Below, piece after piece: positions 28,262 to 37,106 of a stretch of DNA of 64,000 bases. Position 1 is the first letter of the stretch; the number at the start of each line of letters is the position of its first letter. This DNA comes from Caldicellulosiruptor diazotrophicus (lineage in GTDB: Bacteria > Bacillota > Thermoanaerobacteria > Caldicellulosiruptorales > Caldicellulosiruptoraceae). The notes beneath the pieces are model-generated. The model had not been told where the DNA came from, did not search any database, and saw nothing but the letters and a program-made list of their open reading frames with translations. A program made the translations under genes and the position numbers. Where the stretch lies: contig NZ_AP024480.1 in assembly GCF_017347585.1 (NCBI RefSeq), forward strand, positions 1,510,001 to 1,574,000. The letters run 5' to 3'.

Positions 28262-28642
28262 TTAAAAAATATTTTCAATCTTAAGTAAGGTCATTTCTCT
28301 AACATGACGAATATAAAATTTAAGGAGACCAATTTCACTTATCAAAAGAACGCGGTTTTGTTCTAAAAGATATTCATTTATTTTAGTAAGCTCTTCATCT
28401 ATCTTATCTATTTCTTGATGCTCAATTAGCATAGCCCAGCTTTTTTTATACTCATTCCACTTCTTCACAATATCCAAGTAGTTTGACTTTGCAAGATAGT
28501 AGTTGTTTTCAATAACGTTTTCATACAAGTCAGACAGTCCACTTTCAATCTTCGCTGTAGCACCTAATATTATATGCATCGAAATTAACATAAGTACAGT
28601 TATTAAAATGAGAAAACCTCCAACTGTAGCCCATACCTTCAT
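28262..28642 (-). CDS. DUF4363 family membrane-anchored protein
   Basis: A 126-residue protein with one N-terminal transmembrane helix (about residues 6-28) and a helical remainder (SGLSDLYENVIENNYYLAK, EYKKSWAMLIEHQEID), matching the DUF4363 pattern seen beside DUF421 genes in Clostridia. Function unknown. The start overlaps the DUF421 stop by four bases, so the two products are probably made together. Confidence 0.8.
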   Translation of the reverse strand: MKVWATVGGFLILITVLMLISMHIILGATAKIESGLSDLYENVIENNYYLAKSNYLDIVKKWNEYKKSWAMLIEHQEIDKIDEELTKINEYLLEQNRVLLISEIGLLKFYIRHVREMTLLKIENIF

Positions 28643-29325
28643 TTGTTTTTTTCCTCCTTTTTTTGAACAAACCAGTGGCCCTCAGGATCAATGCAAGCAA
28701 AAAAAACATCTTGTACTTTATCTATACCTCTTTTTTTAATCTCTACAAGTACCTGATCTAATGTCAGATTGGCGTACTTTAAAGACTCTTCTTTTAATTT
28801 GCCATCAACTATTATACTTATTGGAATTCCTTCATATTTTGTTGGTATCCCTAAATCAGCAGGAGTAACATATCTTTTTTGAGACTTTGGAATCACAGAA
28901 ATATCTCCATCAGTCTCCAGTATGGCGTATTCTATGTCATGAATGTTGAAAAATCCTTTTATTCTCAACTGTTCCATAAGGTCATTTAAGCTATACTGTG
29001 TCTTTCTTAGTGCATCTTCTAAAATTTTACCTTTTGCTATCAAGATTGTTGGACTTCCACATACAAGTCTTTTTATAAAATCAGATTTCAAACTCCCAAA
29101 TGTGATTAACGTTTGTAAAAATAAAAGAGTCAAAATAGGAATGATACCGTTTATAAGAGGAACCCCTGTGTTTTGCATCGGAACAGCCGCAAGTTCAGAA
29201 ATCATTATAGTTATAACAAGTTCAAACGGCTGTAGTTCGCCCATCTGTCTTTTCCCCATAAGTCTCATAACTAACACAACCAATATATACAATATTAACG
29301 TTCTAATAAAAATGGTTATAACCAT
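28639..29325 (-). CDS. DUF421 (YetF-like) membrane protein
   Basis: A 228-residue YetF-family protein: three N-terminal transmembrane helices (about 5-22, 33-50 and 56-75) and a cytoplasmic DUF421 domain (SLNDLMEQLRIKGFFNIHDIEYAILETDG split over about residues 115-145). Members are abundant in spore-formers and some affect spore germination or membrane properties, but no biochemical activity is established. The frame reaches 29370, but AGAGGGG precedes the ATG at 29325. Confidence 0.85.
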   Translation of the reverse strand: MVITIFIRTLILYILVVLVMRLMGKRQMGELQPFELVITIMISELAAVPMQNTGVPLINGIIPILTLLFLQTLITFGSLKSDFIKRLVCGSPTILIAKGKILEDALRKTQYSLNDLMEQLRIKGFFNIHDIEYAILETDGDISVIPKSQKRYVTPADLGIPTKYEGIPISIIVDGKLKEESLKYANLTLDQVLVEIKKRGIDKVQDVFFACIDPEGHWFVQKKEEKNK

Positions 29326-29394
29326 AAAAATACCCCTCTCTTTGGTATTTCTATTTGCTATCTTTGCCAAAGATAAGGGGTTTTATTCTTAATA

Positions 29395-30366
29395 TTATTT
29401 TTTTGGACGTTGTCTATACCTTACCTTTTTAAACTGTTCTTTATTTGGTCTGCAAAATCCTATTGTAATCAAATACTTTTTGAAAACTTTGAGCTTAGTA
29501 TATAAACAACTTTCTTTATTTACTTTTTCTATAAACTTTATAAGATAGCATATTTTTCTTTTATCTATTCCTTCATATAGCAAAAACTTTATTTTTCCTT
29601 TCAACTGAGTGATATTACCAAATTCAAGGATTATTTCAAAAATCTTGTACGCACTTTTTAGCTCGCGTAAATTCAAAAGATAAAAATACAAATAAATAAA
29701 AAGATGAATAACCTTTTCAAAAATGCTTTTATCCTTTCCTATTTCTGATAAAATTTCAATAGTTTTGCTACTCACAAAAATGGGTTCCAGCAAATTTTCA
29801 TTAAAACGATTAGGGTACCTCTGGAGAAACTGTTCCAAAATTAAAAGCTTTTCATCAATTTCTTCTTTATTATTGTCCTGCACAGCCTTTTTTAAAGCTT
29901 TGAATAGAGTACTAAGAAAATTGATAGGATAACTGTTTTTATATAACACCCAAAAATAAACAATAACTATTGCTATGTTTGCTATCGACAGTATAATATC
30001 AAAGTTTATACCTTTTACTACCCATCTGTATGAAATTCCTATAGTGTTCACAATAGCAAGCATTAATATAATATGTGTAGTTGATAACAGCATCATCATA
30101 ATTAGCATATCATTTAAACAAAGAGAAAAGATAAATGAACAAATCTTCTGAGAATATTTTACCCTCAGTACTCGCAGTACATATGAAATAGTAATTGTCA
30201 CACTAAAAAATATAAATAGTTGCAATGCAAAAAGCCATGTGAGTAGTCTATTTGCACTGAGTTTGTCATAAGAAACTGAAGTTGGAGATAAGATGTAAAT
30301 TACAACAACAAGTAAAATAGAGGAAAGCATCTGCTTCCCCCTATCTATTTTAATCTTTTTTATCAT
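29395..30366 (-). CDS. Hypothetical membrane protein
   Basis: A 323-residue protein not assignable to a family. The N-terminal half contains about four hydrophobic segments (near 16-32, 45-68, 82-120 and 125-148). The C-terminal 160 residues are soluble, very Lys/Glu/Ile/Leu-rich and predicted helical, suggesting a scaffold or TPR-like fold. Two starts are possible: ATG at 30366 with GAGAGG formed by the end of paaK, or ATG at 30330 with GGGGGAAG. It is seven bases after paaK, so it shares that transcript. Confidence 0.75.
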   Translation of the reverse strand: MIKKIKIDRGKQMLSSILLVVVIYILSPTSVSYDKLSANRLLTWLFALQLFIFFSVTITISYVLRVLRVKYSQKICSFIFSLCLNDMLIMMMLLSTTHIILMLAIVNTIGISYRWVVKGINFDIILSIANIAIVIVYFWVLYKNSYPINFLSTLFKALKKAVQDNNKEEIDEKLLILEQFLQRYPNRFNENLLEPIFVSSKTIEILSEIGKDKSIFEKVIHLFIYLYFYLLNLRELKSAYKIFEIILEFGNITQLKGKIKFLLYEGIDKRKICYLIKFIEKVNKESCLYTKLKVFKKYLITIGFCRPNKEQFKKVRYRQRPKK

Positions 30367-30372
30367 TTTTAT

Positions 30373-31620
30373 TCAGCCTCTCAAATCAAATATGCGTTTT
30401 GTCTTCTTTTCACTTCGAGGAAGTTCACCTATCCTACACAAAATCACCTCAGGTGATACTCCTATTTTATTTTTAAACTCAGAAAAAATTAACTCTTTCA
30501 TCTCAGACAAAAAATATTCATCTTTAACTTCAACCTTTAATGTAAGTTTATCCCTGTAATCAATTCTTTCTATAATTACTTGATATTCGCTTCCAACACC
30601 TTCTATATCCTTCAAAAATGTGTCTATTTGAGCAGGAAAGATATTAACACCTTTGACCTTTACCATATCGTCAGTCCTGCCAACAATCCTGTCAATACGC
30701 GGATACATAGAACCACAACTGCATTCACCTGGAATTTTACGTGTTATATCCCTCGTTCTGTACCTTATAAGAGGAGCACCTTCTTTTTTTAATGTAGTAA
30801 TGACAAGTTCACCTAACTCTCCATCAGCCACATATTCTCCTGTTTGTGGGTCAATTATTTCAAAATATAGGAAATCATCAAAATAATGAAGACCCGTATG
30901 TTTTTTGCAATCTATCGCAATTCCAGGTCCATAAATCTCTGTTAGCCCATAAATATCAAAACTTTCTATACCCAGATACTCCTCAATAGTTTTTCGCTGT
31001 TTTTCTCCCCATCTTTCAGAACCAAATATCCCAACTCTCAAATGTATCTTGTCTTTTAACCCTCTTTTAACTACCTCTTCAGCAAGTAAAAGTCCATAAG
31101 ATGAAGTTGCAACAATGACTGTTGATTTTAAATCCATCATCATCTGAAGTTGTTTTTCTGTATTCCCTGGTCCCATCGGAATTGTCATTGCACCCAGAAA
31201 TTCAGCACCAAGCTGAAAGCCAATACCTGCTGTCCACAGCCCATATCCAGGGGTTATCTGAATTCTATCAAGCTCTGTAATACCTGCAAACAGATAACAC
31301 CTTTTCATCATTTCCTTCCAGTCATCAATATCCTTTTGAGTGTATGGAATGATTACTGGCATTCCGGTTGTACCTGAAGAAGAGTGAATTCTTACAACCT
31401 TTTTCTCATCCACAGCCATAAGCCCTAAAGGATAAGCTTCTCTTAACTCTTCTTTTGTTGTAAATGGAAGTTTTTTGATATCCTCTATATCCTGTATTTC
31501 GCCCAGCTTTATTCCTGCTTCCTTGAATTTTTTCTGATAAAATGGGCTGTTTTTAAAAACATTTTCAAGCTGGTTTAAGAAAAGTTCATTGACATTTTCT
31601 CTCATCCTGACACTTCCCAT
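30373..31620 (-). CDS. paaK: Phenylacetate-CoA ligase family protein
   Basis: Adenylate-forming enzyme that activates phenylacetate and related aryl acids with ATP and CoA. It has the AMP-binding P-loop SSSGTTGMPVIIPYT near residue 90, YGLTEIYGPGIA near 240, and a C-terminal domain with VKVKGVNIFPAQID. The frame reaches 31653, but GAGGAG precedes the ATG at 31620, giving 415 residues. With iorAB just upstream it probably recycles aryl-acetates from aryl-pyruvate oxidation back to CoA esters or yields ATP in reverse; the direction is inference. Confidence 0.92.
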   Translation of the reverse strand: MGSVRMRENVNELFLNQLENVFKNSPFYQKKFKEAGIKLGEIQDIEDIKKLPFTTKEELREAYPLGLMAVDEKKVVRIHSSSGTTGMPVIIPYTQKDIDDWKEMMKRCYLFAGITELDRIQITPGYGLWTAGIGFQLGAEFLGAMTIPMGPGNTEKQLQMMMDLKSTVIVATSSYGLLLAEEVVKRGLKDKIHLRVGIFGSERWGEKQRKTIEEYLGIESFDIYGLTEIYGPGIAIDCKKHTGLHYFDDFLYFEIIDPQTGEYVADGELGELVITTLKKEGAPLIRYRTRDITRKIPGECSCGSMYPRIDRIVGRTDDMVKVKGVNIFPAQIDTFLKDIEGVGSEYQVIIERIDYRDKLTLKVEVKDEYFLSEMKELIFSEFKNKIGVSPEVILCRIGELPRSEKKTKRIFDLRG

Positions 31621-31676
31621 AATCTCTTCTCCTCTCTTCTTTTCTCTTCTCAATTATATTGCTAATATATAGAATT

Positions 31677-32237
31677 TTAATATTTCTCATAAACTTTTTC
31701 AACAAGAATTTTATTCATTTCGTACATTGGAGGACTTAAGACCTGACTTAAAACTGTTAAAATTTCTTCTTTTGAAAAATGTAAAATTCCTTTTTTGCAT
31801 ATTAAAGTAAGCATTGTAATATTCTCTGCTTTTGGCATATTTAATTTAAAAGCAATATTACAAGCGTTTATTATAGTTAATTTTCTGAAATTTTTCTCAA
31901 AGTATTTGAGTATTTGTTGTTTTTCTAATTCTGAATTTTTAGGCTTTACAAATCTATCATTTAAAATAATTAGAGAATCCTTATTAATTTTGTTAATATT
32001 TCTTGCTGCTTCAGTTATTTCTAATCCAATTAAAATATCAGCTTCACCATCTGGTACAATTGGTCCAACATTATCTCCTACCCTGATATAACTCACAACA
32101 GAACCGCCTCTTTGGCTCATTCCTATGTTTTCAGCTGATTTTACATCAAAACCTCTATTCGTAAAAAGTTGGCAAATCACCCTTGAAAGCAGAATATTCC
32201 CCTGACCACCTATTCCAGCTATTATAATATCATTCAT
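31677..32237 (-). CDS. iorB: Indolepyruvate:ferredoxin oxidoreductase, beta subunit
   Basis: Gamma-type subunit of the 2-oxoacid:ferredoxin oxidoreductase family, 186 residues, beginning IIIAGIGGQGNILLSRVI and containing MSQRGGSVVSYIRVG, both diagnostic. It works with IorA to oxidatively decarboxylate aryl-pyruvates to aryl-acetyl-CoA, reducing ferredoxin. It overlaps the end of iorA by eight bases. Confidence 0.94.
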   Translation of the reverse strand: MNDIIIAGIGGQGNILLSRVICQLFTNRGFDVKSAENIGMSQRGGSVVSYIRVGDNVGPIVPDGEADILIGLEITEAARNINKINKDSLIILNDRFVKPKNSELEKQQILKYFEKNFRKLTIINACNIAFKLNMPKAENITMLTLICKKGILHFSKEEILTVLSQVLSPPMYEMNKILVEKVYEKY

Positions 32238-34026
32238 TTTCCATCACCTTTTCAATTGCATTATTGGGGCAAAAATTTTTGCAAAGTCCACAGCTCTTAC
32301 ATAAAACTGAATCTATAAAAATACTTCCATTTTCATCTTCATCTATCGCTGGACAGCCGGTAACATTAATGCATACCTTACATTTCAAACAGTTCTGATT
32401 TATTTTAAAGTAACTTTTTCTTGATTTTAGATTGGCACATTCCCTACGAAAGACTATTACCCCAAGTTCCTCGGTATTTAAAAATTCTCTAACTTTGTCT
32501 ACATTTTCTGTGAAATCTGAGTAAGGGTCAATCACTAAAATTTTTTCAATACCTATTCCTTTTACAATATTTTCAATATTTACTTTTTTCCCTTCTTCTC
32601 CATAAATTTTCTTTCCAGTTCCAGGATGAGGTTGAAATCCTGTCATTCCAGTTGTCAGATTGTCTAAAATACATACAGTTATGTTATGCATATTGTAGTA
32701 GCTGTTTACAAGTCCTGTAATACCACTGTGGAAAAAGGTTGAATCTCCTATAAAGGCAATAATCTTTTTAGAAGCATCAGCAATTTTAAGACCTTGTGCC
32801 ATTGTAATGCTTGCACCCATACAAAGACAAGTGTCTGTGGTTGAAATTGGTTTAGCAAATCCAAGGGTATAACAACCAATATCCCCCGTGAAGACTACAT
32901 CTTGCCCTTTAGTTGCATATTTGACAACCAAAAAAGAATTTCTGTGAGGACAACCAGCACAAAGTTGTGCCTGCCTTTTTGGAATTTGTAAAATATCTGT
33001 AAGCGTATTTTCCTTTATATGTAGCTTGTTAGAAAATATTCTGTTTAAAATGTCTTTTACTTTGTCGACATCGAGTTCACCAGCAAATGGAACATAACCA
33101 TTTCGCTTTCCATATGTTGAGATAATTCTACCATTCTCAAAAAGTATTAGTTTTACTTCTTCTTCTAAAACTGGGTCGAGCTCTTCAATGAATATTAGCA
33201 TTTCTTTATCCTTTACAAATTCCAGTATAAATTCCTCATCTAAGGGATGTGGAATTGTAATCTTGAATATTGAAAACAAATCATCATAACCCTTTATAGC
33301 TTCTTTGACATAAAAATATGAAACTCCCCCTGTTATAATTCCTATTTTCCCTCTGCCTTCAATTTTGTTGTAAACAGAAAGTTCTTTTTTCATATTTTGA
33401 AGTTTTTGTTTTAGTTCAACATGTTTTATGTACGAAAGTGCAGGTAAAATAACCCAGTCTGGCTTTTTCACAAAGCCTTTAACCTTCTTCTTTTCTCTTT
33501 TAAATTCAAACTCAACTGACTGGTTGGAATGACAAACTCTTGTTGTCATTCGAAAAAGCACAGGCAACTTGTATTTTTCTGAAATCTCAAAAGCAGGTTT
33601 TATGAGCTCAAATGCTTCTTTTGGAGAAGAAGGATCAAAGACAGGCAGGTTGCAAAACCTCGCAAAGTTTCGAGTGTCCTGCTCTGTCTGAGAGGAATGA
33701 GGTCCAGGGTCATCTGCTACAAACACTATAAGTCCACCTTCTACACCCACAATAGTAAGCGATAAAAGAGGATCTGCTGCAACGTTCAACCCCACCTGTT
33801 TCATTGTAGCTACAGCTCTTGCTCCTGCAAGGCTTGCACCTGCTGCTATTTCAAGTGCCACTTTTTCATTTGTAGACCATTCTACATAAAAGTCGTCATC
33901 TTTAAAATTTTTTAATGTTTCTATAACCTCTGTTGAAGGTGTACCAGGATATCCAACCGCAACATTTACGCCATTGATAAAAAGAGAATATGCTACAGCT
34001 TCGTTGCCCATTAAGACTTTTTTCAT
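32230..34026 (-). CDS. iorA: Indolepyruvate:ferredoxin oxidoreductase, alpha subunit
   Basis: Thiamine-diphosphate-dependent catalytic subunit, 598 residues. An N-terminal pyrimidine-binding domain (GNEAVAYSLFINGVNVAVGYPGT, split at about residue 20), a middle transketolase-C-like region, the ThDP domain with CAGCPHRNSF and GDIGCYTLG, and a C-terminal iron-sulfur domain with CLKCKVCINVTGCPA and CKSCGLCKNFC for two clusters. It heads the minus-strand unit through iorB and paaK. A TATAAT at 34075-34080 may be its -10, with a poor -35. Confidence 0.95.
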   Translation of the reverse strand: MKKVLMGNEAVAYSLFINGVNVAVGYPGTPSTEVIETLKNFKDDDFYVEWSTNEKVALEIAAGASLAGARAVATMKQVGLNVAADPLLSLTIVGVEGGLIVFVADDPGPHSSQTEQDTRNFARFCNLPVFDPSSPKEAFELIKPAFEISEKYKLPVLFRMTTRVCHSNQSVEFEFKREKKKVKGFVKKPDWVILPALSYIKHVELKQKLQNMKKELSVYNKIEGRGKIGIITGGVSYFYVKEAIKGYDDLFSIFKITIPHPLDEEFILEFVKDKEMLIFIEELDPVLEEEVKLILFENGRIISTYGKRNGYVPFAGELDVDKVKDILNRIFSNKLHIKENTLTDILQIPKRQAQLCAGCPHRNSFLVVKYATKGQDVVFTGDIGCYTLGFAKPISTTDTCLCMGASITMAQGLKIADASKKIIAFIGDSTFFHSGITGLVNSYYNMHNITVCILDNLTTGMTGFQPHPGTGKKIYGEEGKKVNIENIVKGIGIEKILVIDPYSDFTENVDKVREFLNTEELGVIVFRRECANLKSRKSYFKINQNCLKCKVCINVTGCPAIDEDENGSIFIDSVLCKSCGLCKNFCPNNAIEKVMENE

Positions 34027-34177
34027 TTTTATTTATCGCCCTCTCTCTACAAATATAAAGTTGACTTGTATTTTATTATACAGTAAATTTTATTTATTTT
34101 AAAATCGATTTTAAGATTAAAATTATATTCATTTGTAAAAAATACTAAGTAGAATATTTTATTCAAAGGTGAAAACA

Positions 34178-34549
34178 ATGATGAACGACCATAATATAAA
34201 CAAACGCAGGTTTGAACACTTTAAAAACCTTGTTGAAAATTATACCAGAACCAAACGTCATCTTGAAGAGTATGGGGAGATTTTACCATATGAAAAGATC
34301 CAACAAGTTATTCAAAAGCAAAGGCGAAGAGAAGAGCAAATAGAAAATATACAAAAAGCCATATTAAACGAACATGATAGGGAAGATGAAGTTAGAAATT
34401 TAGTTAAAAACTATCTCTATACAGAAGGATATTTAAAGCATTATAAAGACAAGCTGCCAAAACAAATTGTGAATAATATGCTCAGAAAACAAACATTCAG
34501 AAAAATTCAACTGGAAAATTTAATAAAAAAAGTTGACGAAGAAAAGTAA
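34178..34549 (+). CDS. Hypothetical protein made of two tandem repeats
   Basis: A 123-residue, highly charged, helical protein of no family I recognise. It consists of two copies of a module of about 46 residues, at nucleotides 34220-34360 and 34391-34531, sharing about 17 identical positions, including NLV.NY..T...L..Y...LP in each copy. The frame reaches a GTG at 34169, but that overlaps AAAGGTG; the ATG at 34178 is spaced correctly. It lies 66 bases before spoVT on the same strand, so it might be co-expressed; no membrane segment or signal is visible. Confidence 0.7.
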   Translation: MMNDHNINKRRFEHFKNLVENYTRTKRHLEEYGEILPYEKIQQVIQKQRRREEQIENIQKAILNEHDREDEVRNLVKNYLYTEGYLKHYKDKLPKQIVNNMLRKQTFRKIQLENLIKKVDEEK

Positions 34550-34580
34550 AGAATAATGCTATAAAGAATTATCAAAACTA
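34550..34580 (+). promoter_or_regulatory. Possible sigma-G/F-type promoter of spoVT
   Basis: AGAATA (34550-34555), 18-base spacer, AAAACTA (34574-34580), a partial match to the forespore consensus (TGNATA / CATACTA). In B. subtilis spoVT is a sigma-G target, which motivated the search. The match is imperfect. Confidence 0.3.
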
Positions 34581-34615
34581 ATTATAGAAAATATTTAAAA
34601 AAGGAGCTGAATAAT

Positions 34616-35167
34616 ATGAAAGCAACAGGAATAGTTAGAAGAATCGACGATTTAGGAAGAGTTGTAATACCAAAAGAAATAAGAAGAACTCTTAAAATCA
34701 GAGAAGGTGACCCGCTTGAAATATATACTGATAATGAAGGTGAGGTAATCTTAAAGAAATACTCCCCAATTGGTGAAATGGGCGCATTTGCTAAAGAATA
34801 TGCTGAAACTCTTCATCAGGTAACTGGACATACTATAATCATAACTGACAGAGATAGAGTAATAGCTGTTGCAGGTGCTTCTAAAAAGGATTATATGGAC
34901 AAACCTCTGAGTCAAGAATTAGAAAGAGTAATGGATGAAAATTCTATTATTGTTGTTAAATCTGAAAGTGATATGAGCAGTATACCAATTGTTGAAGGTG
35001 ATACAACAAGATATACAGCTCAGATTGTGAGCCCTATACTTTCTGAAGGAAGTGTAATAGGTAGTGTAATTATGTGTTCAACACAATCCCATGTTATTAT
35101 GGGTGACTCAGAGTACAAACTTGTTCAAGCTGCAACATCTTTTTTTGGGAAACAGCTTGAGCAGTAG
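34616..35167 (+). CDS. spoVT: Stage V sporulation regulator SpoVT (AbrB family)
   Basis: Transcriptional regulator of 183 residues with an AbrB swapped-hairpin DNA-binding domain at the N-terminus (MKATGIVRRIDDLGRVVIPK, then EIRRTLKIREGDPLEIYT) and a C-terminal GAF-like domain. In spore-formers it tunes forespore gene expression. AAAGGAGCTG precedes the ATG. It is followed by a clear terminator. Confidence 0.95.
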   Translation: MKATGIVRRIDDLGRVVIPKEIRRTLKIREGDPLEIYTDNEGEVILKKYSPIGEMGAFAKEYAETLHQVTGHTIIITDRDRVIAVAGASKKDYMDKPLSQELERVMDENSIIVVKSESDMSSIPIVEGDTTRYTAQIVSPILSEGSVIGSVIMCSTQSHVIMGDSEYKLVQAATSFFGKQLEQ

Positions 35168-35192
35168 TTGTTTTTGACAAAATTTTAAGGTT

Positions 35193-35225
35193 AAACTGTA
35201 GGTTTTTAAACCTACAGTTTTTTTT
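35193..35225 (+). terminator. Intrinsic terminator after spoVT
   Basis: Stem AAACTGTAGGTTT/AAACCTACAGTTT (35193-35205 with 35208-35220) ending in a run of eight T. It is 26 bases past the spoVT stop. Confidence 0.85.
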
Positions 35226-35313
35226 AATAAAATATTGGAGTATAATAAACTGTGTGAAAGAAAAAATGAATTTACAACAAAGTAAATAATGTAGCTTGTT
35301 TGGGGGTCATTAG

Positions 35314-36654
35314 ATGTTCAAATTAAATGCAGACTTGACATCAGATAATTCTTTGCGCAAAAGTCTCAATTTTGTTATTCTTGGTATCACATTTGGAATT
35401 GTTTTTTTCAATGTAACGACAGGGTCACCAGTTGCAGGATTTGCAAAGGCTATAGGTTTCGGTGATTTAATGTATGGTATAATGCTCGCACTGCCAGTGC
35501 TTGGCGGTGTGGCACAAGTTTTTGCGTCTTATTTTCTTGAGAAATCAAAAAAAAGAAAATTTATATTTTTAATAAGCGGATTTATTCATAGACTGCCGTG
35601 GGCTTTAATTGCCATTTTACCACTGATTTTGGGAAAGGGCTCATACATCTTGTTGTTATTTTTAGTACTATTAATGACAATATCTTCAATATCTAATTCG
35701 TTTACAAATGTTTCTTTTTGGTCATGGATTAATGATTTAGTTCCAGTACACATAAGAGGTAGATTCTTTTCTAGAAGAGCAACAATTTCTACAATAGTTG
35801 GAATGCTCAGTGGACTTGCCATTGGCAAATTTCTGGACATTTATAATAACCTTTTAGGATTTTCTATAGTTTTTGTGTTCGCAGCTATAATGGGAATGCT
35901 TGATATTGCGTGTTTTTTCTTTGTGAAAGATATTCCTATGAAGGTCCAGGACCAACAAATCGATTTGAAGAATATGTTTGTTTCAACACTTAAAAATAAT
36001 CATTTTAAAAAATTTATGGTCTTTTTTATTGTTTGGAATTTTGGACTTAGCATTGCAGGTCCGTACTTTAATATGTATATGATAAAAAACCTTAAAATGA
36101 GTTATTTTGATATAATTCTCCTAACGCAGATTGTGAGTAACATTATAACTATACTTACATTACCTTACATAGGAAGAGTGGTTGATAAAATAGGTAATCG
36201 ACCCATGCTTCTTTTTGCAACAAGTATTTTGTCGTTTTTGCCTATTGTGTGGTGTTTTACTAATGAAAATAATTACAAGTATTTAGTGACTATAATAAGT
36301 ATTTTTGCAGGACTGTTGTGGCCTATAATTGATATGAGTAACAATAATTTGATTCTTAAACTATCTGACCAGACTCAAACCTCCATGTATGTTGGTGTTA
36401 TAAACATGTTCAATGCAATATTTGGGTCAGCAATTCCAATTGTGCTTGGAGGTTATCTGATAGAAAATGTAGCACCTTACATTGTTATCTTTTTCAAAAA
36501 TTATATGCATTTAGATATAGCTACATACCATGTTGCATTTTTTGTATCAGGCTTTTTGAGATTTTTATCTGTAATTTATCTTAAAAAGAACGTGAAGGAA
36601 CCTGGTGCAAAGAGTCTTAAAAATGTTATCAAAAGTAAAATAAAAAACACATAA
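35314..36654 (+). CDS. Major facilitator superfamily transporter
   Basis: A 446-residue membrane protein with about twelve hydrophobic segments and an MFS loop between the second and third helices (FLEKSKKRKF). Motif A-like GRVVDKIGNRPMLLFATSIL follows the seventh helix. The substrate is not evident. GGGGG lies upstream of the ATG. A terminator follows within ten bases of the stop and serves the opposite strand as well. Confidence 0.85.
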   Translation: MFKLNADLTSDNSLRKSLNFVILGITFGIVFFNVTTGSPVAGFAKAIGFGDLMYGIMLALPVLGGVAQVFASYFLEKSKKRKFIFLISGFIHRLPWALIAILPLILGKGSYILLLFLVLLMTISSISNSFTNVSFWSWINDLVPVHIRGRFFSRRATISTIVGMLSGLAIGKFLDIYNNLLGFSIVFVFAAIMGMLDIACFFFVKDIPMKVQDQQIDLKNMFVSTLKNNHFKKFMVFFIVWNFGLSIAGPYFNMYMIKNLKMSYFDIILLTQIVSNIITILTLPYIGRVVDKIGNRPMLLFATSILSFLPIVWCFTNENNYKYLVTIISIFAGLLWPIIDMSNNNLILKLSDQTQTSMYVGVINMFNAIFGSAIPIVLGGYLIENVAPYIVIFFKNYMHLDIATYHVAFFVSGFLRFLSVIYLKKNVKEPGAKSLKNVIKSKIKNT

Positions 36655-36660
36655 AACGCA

Positions 36661-36696
36661 AAAATGCCCAAAGCTTCTTTTTGCTTTGGGCATTTT
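36661..36696. terminator. Bidirectional terminator between the MFS gene and rnpB
   Basis: Stem AAAATGCCCAAAGC/GCTTTGGGCATTTT with an 8-base loop (36675-36682). T runs follow it in both directions, so it can end the plus-strand MFS transcript and the minus-strand RNase P RNA. Confidence 0.85.
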
Positions 36697-36717
36697 TCAA
36701 AATTATTTTTTTGATGT

Positions 36718-37069
36718 GCGACCAGGTCTGTAAGCCGAGTTCTGTCGAGAACGGCTATTTCTCTTTGGGTCTGACGTTGCCATCAGACCTCTTGCGACCA
36801 ACCCGGGAACGCAGCGGGCCACTGCATTGTTCCCCTATTTGGTCTTGCTCCGGGTGGGGTTTGCACAGCCAGTCAGTCGCCTGACTGCTGGTGAGCTCTT
36901 ACCTCACCTTTTCACCCTTACCATCCAGAAAAAATGGATGGCGGTACTTTTCTGTTGCACTTTCCTTGGAGTCGCCTCCACTGGGTATTACCCAGCACCC
37001 TGCCCTGTGGAGCTCGGACTTTCCTCACAAGGGAAATTATCCCCTGCGCAGCCGTTCGACCTGCTCGCA
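36718..37069 (-). ncRNA. rnpB: RNase P RNA (class A)
   Basis: Catalytic RNA of RNase P, about 350 nt, read on the minus strand. Recognised by the 5' conserved GAGGAAAGTCCGAGCTCC, the internal ACAGAAA, and the 3' GACAGAACTCGGCTTAC. The ends were set by the P1 helix, GCGAGCAGGTC near 37068 pairing with GACCTGGTCGC at 36718-36728. It lies downstream of ispA with its own promoter and a terminator. Plus-strand reading frames across it are not genes. Confidence 0.96.
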
Positions 37070-37075
37070 TACCCT

Positions 37076-37103
37076 ATTATAAATTTTATTTGAATTATGT
37101 CAA
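37076..37103 (-). promoter_or_regulatory. Promoter of rnpB
   Basis: Perfect consensus boxes TTGACA (37098-37103) and TATAAT (37076-37081) with a 16-base spacer, about seven bases before the RNA 5' end. It lies just past the ispA stop. Confidence 0.88.
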
Positions 37104-37106
37104 CTA

